Positions 22,736 to 31,125 of a stretch of DNA of 64,000 nucleotides are shown here, in pieces. This DNA is from a bacterium D16-50. GTDB taxonomy: Bacteria; Bacillota; Clostridia; Lachnospirales; Lachnospiraceae. The position numbers and the translations under genes were made by a program. The notes under the pieces were generated by a model. That model was not told the DNA's origin. It saw only the letters and a list, made by a program, of their open reading frames with translations, and did no database searches. The DNA is taken from contig RAZA01000022.1 in NCBI GenBank assembly GCA_003612485.1, positions 1 to 64,000 of the forward strand, read 5' to 3'. How positions within the stretch are numbered: the first letter of the stretch is position 1; every line of letters begins with the position of its first letter.

Positions 22736-23081
22736 CGCCGTCTTCTTCGTCGCCCGCCTCAGGGACAGCCTTTCCTCCATCCCCCCCGGCTGCTTCTCCT
22801 TCCGTCTCCTGCCCGCACTCCCGGCACATGTTTCTTGCAATGCGGTAGATATTCTGGCCGCCGGCAACGGCTCCCACTATGAACAGAACGATGGTCAGAA
22901 AAGAGGTGTCCAACTTTCTGTCCAGCCAGACGCCCAATGCGGACATCATGCAGATAGGGACTATCATGTTCAGGCCAAACTGCATGATCATCGCAAGGGA
23001 CTGATATACGATTCTCTCATCACCTTTTTGCCGTTTCATCGCCGCCCCCGCCGTCTCCGAAATCCTACGCCTCTCTGCCAT
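22728..23081 (-). CDS. atpZ: AtpZ/AtpI-family membrane protein, first gene of the atp operon
   Basis: 117 residues. Two membrane helices (MIMQFGLNMIVPICMMSALGV and FLTIVLFIVGAVAGGQNIYR) with WLDRKLDT between them fit the AtpZ type. The tail is acidic. The predicted transcription start coincides with ATG 23081, so translation may really begin at ATG 23039 (MKRQKGDERIVYQ). In other Firmicutes AtpZ and AtpI assist ATP synthase assembly or cation supply; that role is inferred here. Confidence 0.75.
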   Translation of the reverse strand: MAERRRISETAGAAMKRQKGDERIVYQSLAMIMQFGLNMIVPICMMSALGVWLDRKLDTSFLTIVLFIVGAVAGGQNIYRIARNMCRECGQETEGEAAGGDGGKAVPEAGDEEDGDD

Positions 23082-23086
23082 GTTAC

Positions 23087-23115
23087 ATTATAACCACTTT
23101 GAGTCAAATTGTCTA
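23087..23115 (-). promoter_or_regulatory. Predicted atp operon promoter
   Basis: On the minus strand TAGACA (23115-23110), a 17-nt spacer and TATAAT (23092-23087). The implied start is at or near the first atpZ ATG, leaving little or no leader and favouring the downstream ATG at 23039 as start. Confidence 0.55.
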
Positions 23116-23129
23116 GGGCCAAAATGCGA

Positions 23130-23158
23130 TTGACTAAAATCCTCTCCGGCTGTATGAT
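23130..23158 (+). promoter_or_regulatory. Predicted promoter of the DUF402 gene
   Basis: TTGACT (23130-23135), 17 nt, TATGAT (23153-23158). It lies back to back with the atp promoter; the two -35 boxes are 14 bp apart. Confidence 0.6.
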
Positions 23159-23211
23159 GGATATACTGTAAGACAGAACACTACAATGAATATCGGACAA
23201 GGAGTGTCAGT

Positions 23212-23691
23212 ATGAATATCACCAAAATCTACCGGAACCGCATTATTCCCTCCGAACATGTCCTTCTGAAGGACGATATTATCGTGGAACAAGATGAAGA
23301 AGTAGTGATCACAAAATGGAACACCTTAAATCCAAAGACCAGCTTCTCCCACGGCTGTTCCTGCCACTTTCTGAAGGAAGGGATAAAGCTCAGCAAAATG
23401 TACCGCAGCGACGGCAGCCTACTGCACTGGTACTGCGACATCGTCAGCTATTCTCTGGATCCTGAGGAAGGCGCGCTGACGGTCACGGATCTGCTGGCCG
23501 ACGTGATCATCCGCCCGGAGGATTCCATGAAGGTTGTGGATCTGGACGAACTGGCGGAAGCTCTGGAAAAAAATCTGATAACAAAAGAGCAGACGGTCTT
23601 CTGCCTGCGAAGCCTCAACCATCTGCTCTCCATCCTATACAGGGACAAATTCGACCGCCTTCAGGATCGGCTGGACCGCCTCGGATTATAG
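23212..23691 (+). CDS. DUF402 domain protein
   Basis: 159 residues, AAGGAGTG before the ATG. The pattern of KMYRSDGSLLHWYCDIVSY, then LTVTDLLADVIIRPED and KVVDLDELAEALEKNLIT matches DUF402 proteins, a beta-rich fold whose characterised members are nucleoside di/triphosphate phosphatases or RNA-related enzymes. The activity in this case is unknown. It is monocistronic, with its own promoter. Confidence 0.85.
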   Translation: MNITKIYRNRIIPSEHVLLKDDIIVEQDEEVVITKWNTLNPKTSFSHGCSCHFLKEGIKLSKMYRSDGSLLHWYCDIVSYSLDPEEGALTVTDLLADVIIRPEDSMKVVDLDELAEALEKNLITKEQTVFCLRSLNHLLSILYRDKFDRLQDRLDRLGL

Positions 23692-23758
23692 CCCCGGCAC
23701 CTTACCCGGCTTTCCCGCCGCCCTCTCTTCCGGCCCGGAAGAAGATATGCCCCCGGCT

Positions 23759-24946
23759 CTAATAAAAGACATGGCCGCCGATGTTGATGCCTGTGAGTCC
23801 TTCTATGGGAGTTCTGAAGAACACGCAGCTTCCCACATTGTTGATGCCGGACATGGCGGCGTCAGCCGCCTGATAGCATCTCTCCGTGGCCATGTCGGAG
23901 GCGAGGGCCAGCCCCAGACGTCCGCTGGCCACAGGCGAGAACTGGCGGCTCTGGTAGATGACGCCTACCACGGTATCCGGAAACTTGGAACTCAGCACTC
24001 TATTGATCACCACGCTGCCCACGGCGATCTGCCCCTCGTAGGGTTCGCCGCCTGCCTCGCAGTAGATCAGGTTTGCCAGCAGCTTTCTGTCGCCCTCCGC
24101 AAAACTCACTTCGGAGATATCCCGCCAGACGCCGTTGGCAGCTGCCTGAGACAAGGCGATCTCCTGCGCCAGCTTCTTCCTCAGATACTCCAGATCCTCT
24201 TCCTTCTTTTTGATTTCCGCCTCGTACTCAAGAGCCTTCTGCTCCTCCGCCGAAATCTGGTTTCCATATTTCGTGATGGATCTGGATGTCTGGTCGATCA
24301 GCTCCGTGACCTTGTTCTTTTCCTCTTCCGCCTGCGCCTGCAGACTCTCCAGCTCCGCTTTCTCCGTCTGGAGTCTGGCCTCGTGCTCTTCGATCAGCAG
24401 CCGATTCTCCTTATATTCCTGCAGCATCTTCTGCTCGTAAGCCACCACCCGCTCGATGTTGTCGGCCTTGTTGAGCATCTCGGAAAGGCTGCCCGCCGCC
24501 AAAAGCGCCGTCAGATAGCTGTCCTCCGGCCGCTCGTACATACAGCGGACTATAGCTACCATGCTGTCGTACTGCCATTTCTCCTTCTCCTTGGCGGCCT
24601 CCAAAGTCGTCTGGGTCTGAAGAATCTCCTGCTCTTTCGTCCGAATATTCGTCTCCAGCTCCTCCAGATTTGCCACCACGGCTGCAAGCTGACCGTTCAG
24701 ATAGTCCAGCTCCTTCTTCAGACTGTCCCGCTGCCCCTCCAGACTGTTCAGATTGTCCTGAGTCTTGTCCAGCTCGTCCTCCAGATTGTCCTTCTCCTTC
24801 TCGGTCTTGTCTATCTCCTGCTGGGTCGTGGAAGAAGCAGAGACCCCGCCAAGGCCCGGCACAGGATCAAGCAGCTGCATCAAAAGCGCCGCCGCCAGAA
24901 TGACCGCCGTCCTTTTTCTGATCTTTCTAATCTTTCTGCGTTCCAC
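23759..24946 (-). CDS. Secreted coiled-coil cell wall hydrolase, SleB (Hydrolase_2) type
   Basis: 395 residues from a GTG start at 24946; no clean ribosome site is visible. Signal peptide (AVILAAALLMQLLDPVPGLG), then a PcsB-like coiled coil (about 40-270), then the SleB domain with catalytic Glu in LIYCEAGGEPYEGQIAVGSV and terminal SCVFFRTPIEGLTG. SleB-domain enzymes are lytic transglycosylases; the coiled coil suggests control through a partner at the membrane, as for PcsB with FtsEX. A cell separation role is an inference. It is 39 bp downstream of upp on the same strand. Confidence 0.88.
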   Translation of the reverse strand: MERRKIRKIRKRTAVILAAALLMQLLDPVPGLGGVSASSTTQQEIDKTEKEKDNLEDELDKTQDNLNSLEGQRDSLKKELDYLNGQLAAVVANLEELETNIRTKEQEILQTQTTLEAAKEKEKWQYDSMVAIVRCMYERPEDSYLTALLAAGSLSEMLNKADNIERVVAYEQKMLQEYKENRLLIEEHEARLQTEKAELESLQAQAEEEKNKVTELIDQTSRSITKYGNQISAEEQKALEYEAEIKKKEEDLEYLRKKLAQEIALSQAAANGVWRDISEVSFAEGDRKLLANLIYCEAGGEPYEGQIAVGSVVINRVLSSKFPDTVVGVIYQSRQFSPVASGRLGLALASDMATERCYQAADAAMSGINNVGSCVFFRTPIEGLTGINIGGHVFY

Positions 24947-24985
24947 CGAAATGTTCCATACCTTTCAATGTTGATGGCGCACCCT

Positions 24986-25615
24986 TTACTTCGTGCCGAA
25001 AATACGATCCCCCGCGTCTCCCAGACCGGGGACGATATATCCATGGTCGTTCAATCTCTCATCCAGCGCCCCCACGTACACGTCCACGTCGGGATGCTCC
25101 TGCTTCATGGCCTCGATGCCCTCCGGCGCGGCAATGATGCACAGAAAATGAATGTTTCTGCAGCCCTTTTCCTTCAGCATCCGTATGGCTGCCACCGATG
25201 AGCCCCCCGTGGCCAGCATAGGATCCACCACGAACACCTCCCGCTCCGCACAGTCCGCAGGCAGCTTGCAGTAATATTCCACCGGCTTGAGGGTCTCCGG
25301 ATCCCTATAAAGCCCGATATGGCCAACTCTGGCCGCGGGAATCAGGTTCAGCATGCCGTCCACCATCCCTAGCCCCGCCCGGAGAATGGGAACGATGGCC
25401 ATTTTCTTGCCCCGCAGCTCCTTGACCATGGTCTTGCAGATAGGCGTCTCTATCTCCACCTCGTCCAGCTTCAGTTCTCTGGTGGCCTCATAACAGATCA
25501 GCATAGCGATCTCGCTGATGGTCTGCCGAAAATCCTTGGTCCCCGTGTCTTTCCTGCGGATCAGCCCGATCTTGTGCTGAATCAGCGGGTGTTCCATGAT
25601 TGTTACGTTTGCCAT
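24986..25615 (-). CDS. upp: Uracil phosphoribosyltransferase
   Basis: 209 residues from ATG 25615 ([16 protein letters not shown]), which has GGAGGAACG upstream. The PRPP-binding loop [18 protein letters not shown] and uracil-site segment [20 protein letters not shown] are intact. It converts uracil and PRPP to UMP in pyrimidine salvage. It is 58 bp after rpiB, likely in the same transcript. Confidence 0.97.
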   Translation of the reverse strand: MANVTIMEHPLIQHKIGLIRRKDTGTKDFRQTISEIAMLICYEATRELKLDEVEIETPICKTMVKELRGKKMAIVPILRAGLGMVDGMLNLIPAARVGHIGLYRDPETLKPVEYYCKLPADCAEREVFVVDPMLATGGSSVAAIRMLKEKGCRNIHFLCIIAAPEGIEAMKQEHPDVDVYVGALDERLNDHGYIVPGLGDAGDRIFGTK

Positions 25616-25673
25616 TCTTTCGTTCCTCCTATTCCGGTTCTGCATCTTTTTGATGCATTGCACTCCAGCGCCT

Positions 25674-26111
25674 CTAATCCCTTTCGATGGCTCCTATCCT
25701 GCGCACATGCTTCTCCTCGCAGGAAAAGGGAGTGTCCAGAAACACGTCCACAATCTCCAGCGCCAGATTCTCGCCCACTATGCCTCCCCCCATGGCAAGC
25801 ACGTTGGCGTCATTGTGCAGTCTGGTCATCTTTGCCGAAAAGCTGTCCCCGCATAGGGCACAGCGGATGCCTGCCACCTTGTTGGCGGCGATGCTGATGC
25901 CGATGCCCGTGGTGCATATCACGATTCCTTTTTCACAGCTGCCCCCGGCAACCGCCTTAGCAACGGCACGCCCAAATGCAGGATAGTCGCAGCTCTCTGT
26001 ACCGTGGCAGCCCATATCCTCGTAAGGTATCCCCCTCTCCTCCAGATGTCGGATCACCCTCTGCTTCAATGCGTAGCCGCCGTGATCGCTCCCGATAGCC
26101 ACCTTCTCCAT
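25674..26111 (-). CDS. rpiB: Ribose-5-phosphate isomerase B
   Basis: 145 residues, normal length. N-terminal [32 protein letters not shown] with a cysteine-type active site region, and [16 protein letters not shown] are RpiB (RpiB/LacA/LacB) hallmarks. It interconverts ribose-5-phosphate and ribulose-5-phosphate in the pentose phosphate pathway, feeding PRPP for the neighbouring upp. AGGAGG precedes the ATG. Confidence 0.95.
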   Translation of the reverse strand: MEKVAIGSDHGGYALKQRVIRHLEERGIPYEDMGCHGTESCDYPAFGRAVAKAVAGGSCEKGIVICTTGIGISIAANKVAGIRCALCGDSFSAKMTRLHNDANVLAMGGGIVGENLALEIVDVFLDTPFSCEEKHVRRIGAIERD

Positions 26112-26162
26112 ACCCCGCCTCCTTGGTCCTTCCGCTTCCCCGCGGAATGCATCTTTATACTT

Positions 26163-27227
26163 TTATACTTGTATCACCTGATGTCCCGCCGCCTTCAGCA
26201 GGCGGTTCATGATGGCTTGTCCCAAACCTTCCGAGGAAAAGCTCTCCGAATAGATTATCGTGACGTTCTCATCATCGAACTCTCTCAGCGCCGCAAACAG
26301 ATTTCTTGCGATGCTTTCCTCGTCATCTCTGCTTCCAATATATTTTATCACATCGGCCCCATATTGTCCATGCATCTCTTCCGTGGCGATGACTCCCGTC
26401 TTTTCTCCGGCCGCCCTCTGAAAGGCCGCCTGACGGTTCACATAGGCCGCTACCCTCTCCGGCGTCCCCTCCACCACCATAAGGCTTCCCCGGGGCGCGT
26501 AATGGCGGTACTTCATCCCCGGCGCTCTGGGCGCTCCCCCGCCCTCCGGGGACATGGACGGATCATCGGTGTCCACCTGTCCCAAAAGCCTCTCAAGCTT
26601 CTCTTTTGTCACATAACCCGGCCGCAGGATCTGCGGCGGCTCCACAGTCAGATCCACGATGGTGGACTCCAGACCGATTCCCACCTCTCCGCCGTCCACG
26701 ATGGCTTCCACCCGCCCCTCCATATCCTCTATGACATATTTCGCCAAGGTGGGGCTGGGCTTACCGGAAAGATTCGCGCTGGGCGCCGCCACATATCCCC
26801 CGCCGCATTCGATCAGCTTCCTCGCCACGGGATGGGACGGAAGACGAACCGCCACGGTGTCAAGCCCCCCTGTGGTCTCAAGCGGCACCCGCTCCGATCT
26901 GGGCAGAATCATAGTCAGCGGCCCCGGCCAGAAGGCCTCCGCCAGCTTCACTGCCGCCTCCGGAACCCGCCGTGCAATGGCATAGATATCTTTGAAGCGG
27001 CAGATATGCACAATCAGAGGATTGTCGGAGGGCCGGCCCTTGGCCGCATATATCTTCCGGGAGGATCCGGGATTCAGCGCGTCCCCTCCCAGACCGTACA
27101 CCGTCTCTGTGGGAAACGCCACCAGCCCTCCCTCTTTTATGATCCTTCCTGCCCGCAGCAGAGCCTCTTCCTCCGCTTCGGTGAATCCCTCTCTGCCCTG
27201 TTCGATTCTGATGATCTCAGTTTCCAT
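26163..27227 (-). CDS. tsaC: L-threonylcarbamoyladenylate synthase (Sua5/YwlC type)
   Basis: 354 residues, the longer Sua5 form: a YrdC domain (KEGGLVAFPTETVYGLGGDA, NKPLIVH-like SDNPLIVH, WPGPLTMIL, AAPSANLSGKPSPT) followed by the C-terminal Sua5 domain (YRHYAPRGSLMVVEG). It makes threonylcarbamoyl-AMP for the t6A modification of tRNAs reading ANN codons. It is the first gene of the tsaC-rpiB-upp run with its own promoter just upstream. Confidence 0.95.
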   Translation of the reverse strand: METEIIRIEQGREGFTEAEEEALLRAGRIIKEGGLVAFPTETVYGLGGDALNPGSSRKIYAAKGRPSDNPLIVHICRFKDIYAIARRVPEAAVKLAEAFWPGPLTMILPRSERVPLETTGGLDTVAVRLPSHPVARKLIECGGGYVAAPSANLSGKPSPTLAKYVIEDMEGRVEAIVDGGEVGIGLESTIVDLTVEPPQILRPGYVTKEKLERLLGQVDTDDPSMSPEGGGAPRAPGMKYRHYAPRGSLMVVEGTPERVAAYVNRQAAFQRAAGEKTGVIATEEMHGQYGADVIKYIGSRDDEESIARNLFAALREFDDENVTIIYSESFSSEGLGQAIMNRLLKAAGHQVIQV

Positions 27228-27335
27228 CCCTTGGCTTCCTCAAGCCTGCGTCTCTGCCGGCGGAAATCCTGCCTTTTATCCGCCCCTTATCCTCCGAAAA
27301 TCTGCCGAAAACGCTCTTTCTGTCATTTCTTCCAT

Positions 27336-27364
27336 AGTATATCCGAAATCGCTGAAAATTTCAA
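27336..27364 (-). promoter_or_regulatory. Predicted promoter of tsaC-rpiB-upp
   Basis: On the minus strand TTGAAA (27364-27359), 17 nt and TATACT (27341-27336). It lies only about 20 bp from the first amidase-end repeat, so the insertions here left it intact. Confidence 0.6.
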
Positions 27365-27384
27365 CTGAATTTCCATCACTTTAC

Positions 27385-27450
27385 TTCATTAATGTACTGC
27401 AGAATCCCTATAATGTACTGAAGTACCGAAGAATCCCTATATGTATGGCC
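27385..27450. repeat. Two overlapping-type copies of the amidase 3' end, left of the ATPase/nuclease cassette
   Basis: 27385-27412 is a 28-bp exact copy of 29591-29618, and 27431-27450 is a 20-bp exact copy of 29608-29627. Read on the minus strand the outer copy encodes GILQYINEVK-stop and the inner one AIHIGILRYFSTL-stop, both versions of the C-terminus of a CwlD-like amidase whose next copy is at 29579-29700. This looks like repeated use of the 3' end of one gene as an attachment site. The 322-bp gap 27228-27549 holds these copies and two promoters and no gene. Confidence 0.75.
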
Positions 27451-27473
27451 TAGGTTTAAAAGTAATAAAAAGG

Positions 27474-27501
27474 TTTAAATCTGTTAAAAATGTGTTATAA
27501 T
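27474..27501 (+). promoter_or_regulatory. Predicted promoter of the ATPase/nuclease pair
   Basis: TTTAAA (27474-27479), 16 nt and TATAAT (27496-27501) in a notably AT-rich stretch just inside the left repeats. The -35 is weak. Confidence 0.45.
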
Positions 27502-27549
27502 AGAGTTCAAGATAGAATTTTATTATAAAACGGATAAGGAGGCTCTCAT

Positions 27550-28731
27550 ATGGAAATCAGAGCAGAAGATGTCTTCCGTCCCGGCGCATTTCCTGAATAC
27601 ACCTATATATCACGAAAATCTGCCATTTCCGACCTGCCCTATGAATTTCGGTTGATGCAGGCCATCAAGGTATCCGGCTTCTTGACTTCTCTGGTAGGCC
27701 CTTCCAAAATGGGAAAGACCATTTTATGTGAAAAGGTCATTGGTTTTGAGCATATTGTGGAAATTTCCGGAGCAGACTTTGATGCGGATACGGATTTCTG
27801 GAAACTGGTCTCTGCCAAAGCCGGGCTTGCATATGAGGGGCAGTTTGCATCCGAAAAGCAGATTCCAAGCACCAGTGATAAATATACAAAAAAAGAAACC
27901 TTTTCCCTTACCAAGGATAAGATCATTGAATATTACAAGGAAAACAATCTGGTTCTGGTCATAGACGACTTCCACTATGCCCCGGAAGGAAAACGGATGC
28001 AGATTGCACAGCAGCTCAAAGATGCCATCCGCAGAGGATTTAAAGCCATTGTTGTATCCCTCCCCCACCGGGCAGACGAAGCAATCCGGCAGAATGCAGA
28101 CCTCTCCGGCCGCTTAAGCCTGATCAACATGGAACCATGGGAAGTGGACGATTTAAAAGAGATTGCGAAGCTGGGGTTTGGAAAGCTGAACATTTCCATT
28201 GAGGATTCCATTGCGGCGCAGATTGCCGTAGAAAGCCTTTCCTCTCCTCAGCTGATGCAGTATATCTGCCTGAACATCTGCACCATGCTGGAAATGTCGG
28301 GGGCGCAAAGCCGGCAGATCCGTCAGGAAATTCTGGAAACTGCCTATCATTATACCACTGCAAACTTTGAATACAGAGACGTGGTATCTCTGATGCAAAA
28401 AGGGCCGAACACACGCGGTAAAAGCCGGAACACATTCCGTACCCTCAGCGGACAGGAACATGATATTTATGAGCTGATTGTAAAATCTATCGCAGAAAAT
28501 CCGCCCATTATGAAGCTGGCATTTGAGGATGTAAAGGAACGTATCTACCGCCTGCTTGCAGACGACAGCCAGAAGCCTTCCCCCCAGATGCTCCGGGAAA
28601 GCCTGACAAAGCTGAAGGAGCTTCTGTATGGGAGAGAAGATATCTTCAAGGTGCTTGACTGGAAGGACGGGAGTCTGTATATTTTAGACCCTCTGTTCTT
28701 GTTCTATCTGCGATGGGGAGGCGCGCGCTGA
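27550..28731 (+). CDS. P-loop (AAA/STAND-like, archaeal-type) ATPase, first gene of a two-gene cassette
   Basis: 393 residues, AAGGAGG 7 nt before the ATG. Walker A is VGPSKMGKTILCEKV (about 48-60) and Walker B NLVLVIDDFHYAP (about 132-144). A lid and winged-helix region follow, and the C-terminus LYILDPLFLFYLRWG is typical of the ATPase family first described in Archaea, which often has a fused or adjacent PD-(D/E)XK nuclease. It overlaps the next gene by 19 bp. Base composition is lower in GC than the flanks. A genome-defence role is a guess from architecture. Confidence 0.85.
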   Translation: MEIRAEDVFRPGAFPEYTYISRKSAISDLPYEFRLMQAIKVSGFLTSLVGPSKMGKTILCEKVIGFEHIVEISGADFDADTDFWKLVSAKAGLAYEGQFASEKQIPSTSDKYTKKETFSLTKDKIIEYYKENNLVLVIDDFHYAPEGKRMQIAQQLKDAIRRGFKAIVVSLPHRADEAIRQNADLSGRLSLINMEPWEVDDLKEIAKLGFGKLNISIEDSIAAQIAVESLSSPQLMQYICLNICTMLEMSGAQSRQIRQEILETAYHYTTANFEYRDVVSLMQKGPNTRGKSRNTFRTLSGQEHDIYELIVKSIAENPPIMKLAFEDVKERIYRLLADDSQKPSPQMLRESLTKLKELLYGREDIFKVLDWKDGSLYILDPLFLFYLRWGGAR

Positions 28732-29480
28732 CAATAATGTTTAATGGTATAGACAACGGCATAAAAAGTATACCGGATGCCGTTACACGGCTGAAAAATG
28801 TAAAAGACGGTCAGGAATTTTCTATCTTTTTGGCTGGTTTGAGGATTTTTCTGCAAAAACTGGACAGCAGCCCGCAATGCCTGATGGAGTTAGAGCAGCG
28901 GGCATACTATGTCATAAATGAATACTCCGATAAAGAAACCAGAGATAATCTGGATGCTGCAAGGAAACGGGTCAGGGAATATCTGGAAGAGATCATGACC
29001 GGCTGCCCTGCAGACGACCGGCTTCTCACCGTTCTTGAAAATTACTACCTTTTTCTGGAAAGCCTTTTGGAACGTCCGCCCCACAAGCGTGGCGGCATAC
29101 AAAAAGAACAGCTGTCAGGGCTGAAAATCCAGAATGAATATGATGTCCAGCACCTGCTGTATGCCTATCTGAACCCCCTCTATCCACTGGCGAGAGCTGA
29201 GGTCAGTGAGGATACCGGCTATGGCACGGTCCGGACGGATATCTTTCTGGATTCCGAATATGTCATTGAAGTAAAGTGTACTCGACACAGCATGCCCCAA
29301 AAGAAACTGATAGAAGAAATGGAAGCGGATATGGTGCATTACCATGCGAAGCATATCTATTTCTTTCTCTACGATAAGGAGAAAATAATTGAAAATCCCC
29401 AACTGTTCCGCAATATCTACGAAAACAAGGTAAAGGGCAAGCAAATACATATCATTATCCATCAGCCCAAAATACTATAA
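28713..29480 (+). CDS. PD-(D/E)XK nuclease-like protein paired with the ATPase
   Basis: 255 residues (247 if ATG 28737 is the start). The C-terminal half has RTDIFLDSEYVIEVKCTR: D-x9-E-x-K around residues 176-188, the PD-(D/E)XK catalytic pattern, followed by MEADMVHYHAKHIYFFLYD as in DUF234-like or restriction-type nucleases. The N-terminal half is helical with no family I know. Overlap with the ATPase gene suggests a joint complex. DNA or RNA target unknown. Confidence 0.8.
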   Translation: MGRRALTIMFNGIDNGIKSIPDAVTRLKNVKDGQEFSIFLAGLRIFLQKLDSSPQCLMELEQRAYYVINEYSDKETRDNLDAARKRVREYLEEIMTGCPADDRLLTVLENYYLFLESLLERPPHKRGGIQKEQLSGLKIQNEYDVQHLLYAYLNPLYPLARAEVSEDTGYGTVRTDIFLDSEYVIEVKCTRHSMPQKKLIEEMEADMVHYHAKHIYFFLYDKEKIIENPQLFRNIYENKVKGKQIHIIIHQPKIL

Positions 29481-29486
29481 AAATCT

Positions 29487-29558
29487 TTCTGCGGAGAGTG
29501 TATCAGCTACCGAACGAATTGTCCTGAAAAGAAATCCTTAATATAACTCTCCGCAGAA
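29487..29558 (+). repeat. 13-bp inverted repeat after the cassette
   Basis: TTCTGCGGAGAGT (29487-29499) and ACTCTCCGCAGAA (29546-29558) are perfect inverted copies 46 bp apart, directly after the nuclease stop. The T-poor flank makes it a poor terminator; it may be a transcript end stem or an element end structure. Confidence 0.55.
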
Positions 29559-29578
29559 TGCTTTGCTATCCCTCTTGC

Positions 29579-29700
29579 CTATTTCTCATTTTCATTAATG
29601 TACTGCAGAATCCCTATATGTATGGCCCAGGCCACCCTATCCTGATACTCCGGCGTGCAGAGCTTTTCCGCCTCTGCGCTGTTGGAGAGGAAACCGCACT
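29579..29700 (-). pseudogene. C-terminal remnant of a CwlD-like N-acetylmuramoyl-L-alanine amidase
   Basis: On the minus strand the frame reads ECGFLSNSAEAEKLCTPEYQ then DRVAWAIHIGILQYINENEK and a TAG stop at 29579-29581. ECGFLSN with the following YQ..VAWAI..GI pattern is the last part of Amidase_3 enzymes. The usual PAVIV-type strand before ECGFLSN is missing; upstream codons are unrelated and hit a stop. The rest of the gene is not in the window, so it has been split at about 29700 by the element to the right. Confidence 0.75.
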
Positions 29701-29885
29701 CGGATTCGGCTTCATATAGGCAGACTTACACTGACAATCGGAAAATCTATCAATAAAATGCACTTGCTTCATGTATGTTACCTTGATTACATTGACACAC
29801 ATGTAACCAGAAACCGAATCATCGTTCTTCTGCTCTAACATTATACAACAGAGCACGATCACGAAACAACAATTATTTCTGCATA

Positions 29886-29916
29886 ATGCCCCGTAATTTT
29901 CTACGGGGCATTTTTT
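29886..29916 (+). terminator. Leader terminator directly before the first ICE gene
   Basis: ATGCCCCGTA / TACGGGGCAT, 10-bp perfect stem, 6-nt loop, then six T. It ends 15 nt before ATG 29932 on the same strand, so it either insulates the element from outside transcription or acts as an attenuator. Confidence 0.8.
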
Positions 29917-29931
29917 ATTCAGGAGGTATGT

Positions 29932-31119
29932 ATGGATTATCAATTAGAACTAAAACAGATCGTGGACTACCCACGGTGCCGCATCTACCGTGAGTTCCTC
30001 CGCAGCCTTATGGAAGATAGGGACATCCGTACCAACGGAAGCTCCTATCTTTTTTATTACATGACGCTCTGCTCCTATGCCAACTTCCGCTCCTCTTACC
30101 GCCGGATAGAAGGCATCTCCTATCTGGTTGGCCCAGGCGAATGGATCTGTAAGACCTCGGAACTGACAGAGTGGTTCCGCACGCGCTTCCAACACCAGGC
30201 ACTGTCTATCCTGGATTTCCTACAGAAGCAGAACTACATCACCTATACCCGGCTCGGCAGGAACCATCTGGTCAAATTCAGCATCAACGGCTGGAAGCAG
30301 CACAATACGGCGCTCGACTACAATTACCCATGTCTGAAGGATGTGGGTTTTTTCTTTTTCCCGATTGCCGCCGTCCATGAGCTGATCAGCATGGGTAAAT
30401 GCTCGGAGATGGACATTGTGCTGGATCTGTGGGTCCACGCCATCTACAACGACGGGCAGGTGCAGGGTTCCGAACTGGGGCCTGTGGTATATTTCCGCAA
30501 CTGTACCGGCAGCCCACTGACAAACTTCAGCGACCTTGCCCTTCGCTGGGGCATCTCAAAAGCTACAGTGAGCCGCATCTTAAACAAGTTACAGGACAAA
30601 GAATATCTTTCACTGGTATCGTTCACCGGCAGGCATGGCAGCGTCATCTACCTGTGCAGCTACTTATCCACCATGTTCAATATCAGTGACGTAATGATTG
30701 ACAAGGAGGAAATTTGCATGACATTTCAGATTCCAGTACACATTCCGGAGACTTCATCCATTCCTGAAGCAGAACCAATCCGGGAGGAACAGATTACCAT
30801 TATGGAAGCGGAAAACAGCGTTTCAGGGCAGGACGGTAGCGTTTCAAAACAGCACATGAAGAAAATCGTCCAGAAAGTGGCGCAAATCCTTGCGGCGCAA
30901 GGGGTTCCGTGCTGTGAATGCCCCCGAACCCTATATAAGTTATATCCCTTATCCGACTGCAAAGAAACTACAGTAAAGTATTCCCTGCAGATCGCCTGCC
31001 CGGACGGGAAGATGCCCTATCGGTTCGAGCTGACTCTCTCCCCTGCCAGCCCGCCGGAGGACAACAGCAGCCCCACACTTTCCAGACAGGCTGATACAGA
31101 AAATGAAGAAAGAAGGTAA
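29932..31119 (+). CDS. HTH/replication-initiator-like regulatory protein, first ICE gene
   Basis: 395 residues, AGGAGG before the ATG. An N-terminal winged-helix-like region (about 20-120: SELTEWFRTRFQHQALSILD, LQKQNYITYTRLGRNHLVKF) and a clear second HTH near 200-225 (FSDLALRWGISKATVSRILN, then KLQDKEYLSLV). The C-terminal 120 residues are low in predicted structure. Leading genes of related ICEs encode such HTH proteins; whether it regulates transcription or initiates replication is open. It ends 6 bp before the ArpU-like gene. Confidence 0.75.
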   Translation: MDYQLELKQIVDYPRCRIYREFLRSLMEDRDIRTNGSSYLFYYMTLCSYANFRSSYRRIEGISYLVGPGEWICKTSELTEWFRTRFQHQALSILDFLQKQNYITYTRLGRNHLVKFSINGWKQHNTALDYNYPCLKDVGFFFFPIAAVHELISMGKCSEMDIVLDLWVHAIYNDGQVQGSELGPVVYFRNCTGSPLTNFSDLALRWGISKATVSRILNKLQDKEYLSLVSFTGRHGSVIYLCSYLSTMFNISDVMIDKEEICMTFQIPVHIPETSSIPEAEPIREEQITIMEAENSVSGQDGSVSKQHMKKIVQKVAQILAAQGVPCCECPRTLYKLYPLSDCKETTVKYSLQIACPDGKMPYRFELTLSPASPPEDNSSPTLSRQADTENEERR

Positions 31120-31125
31120 ACCATC

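Noticed and set aside
29614..29943. 109-residue minus-strand frame across the ICE left junction
   Set aside because: It is in a different frame from the amidase remnant, crosses the junction and the leader terminator, and has no family pattern.
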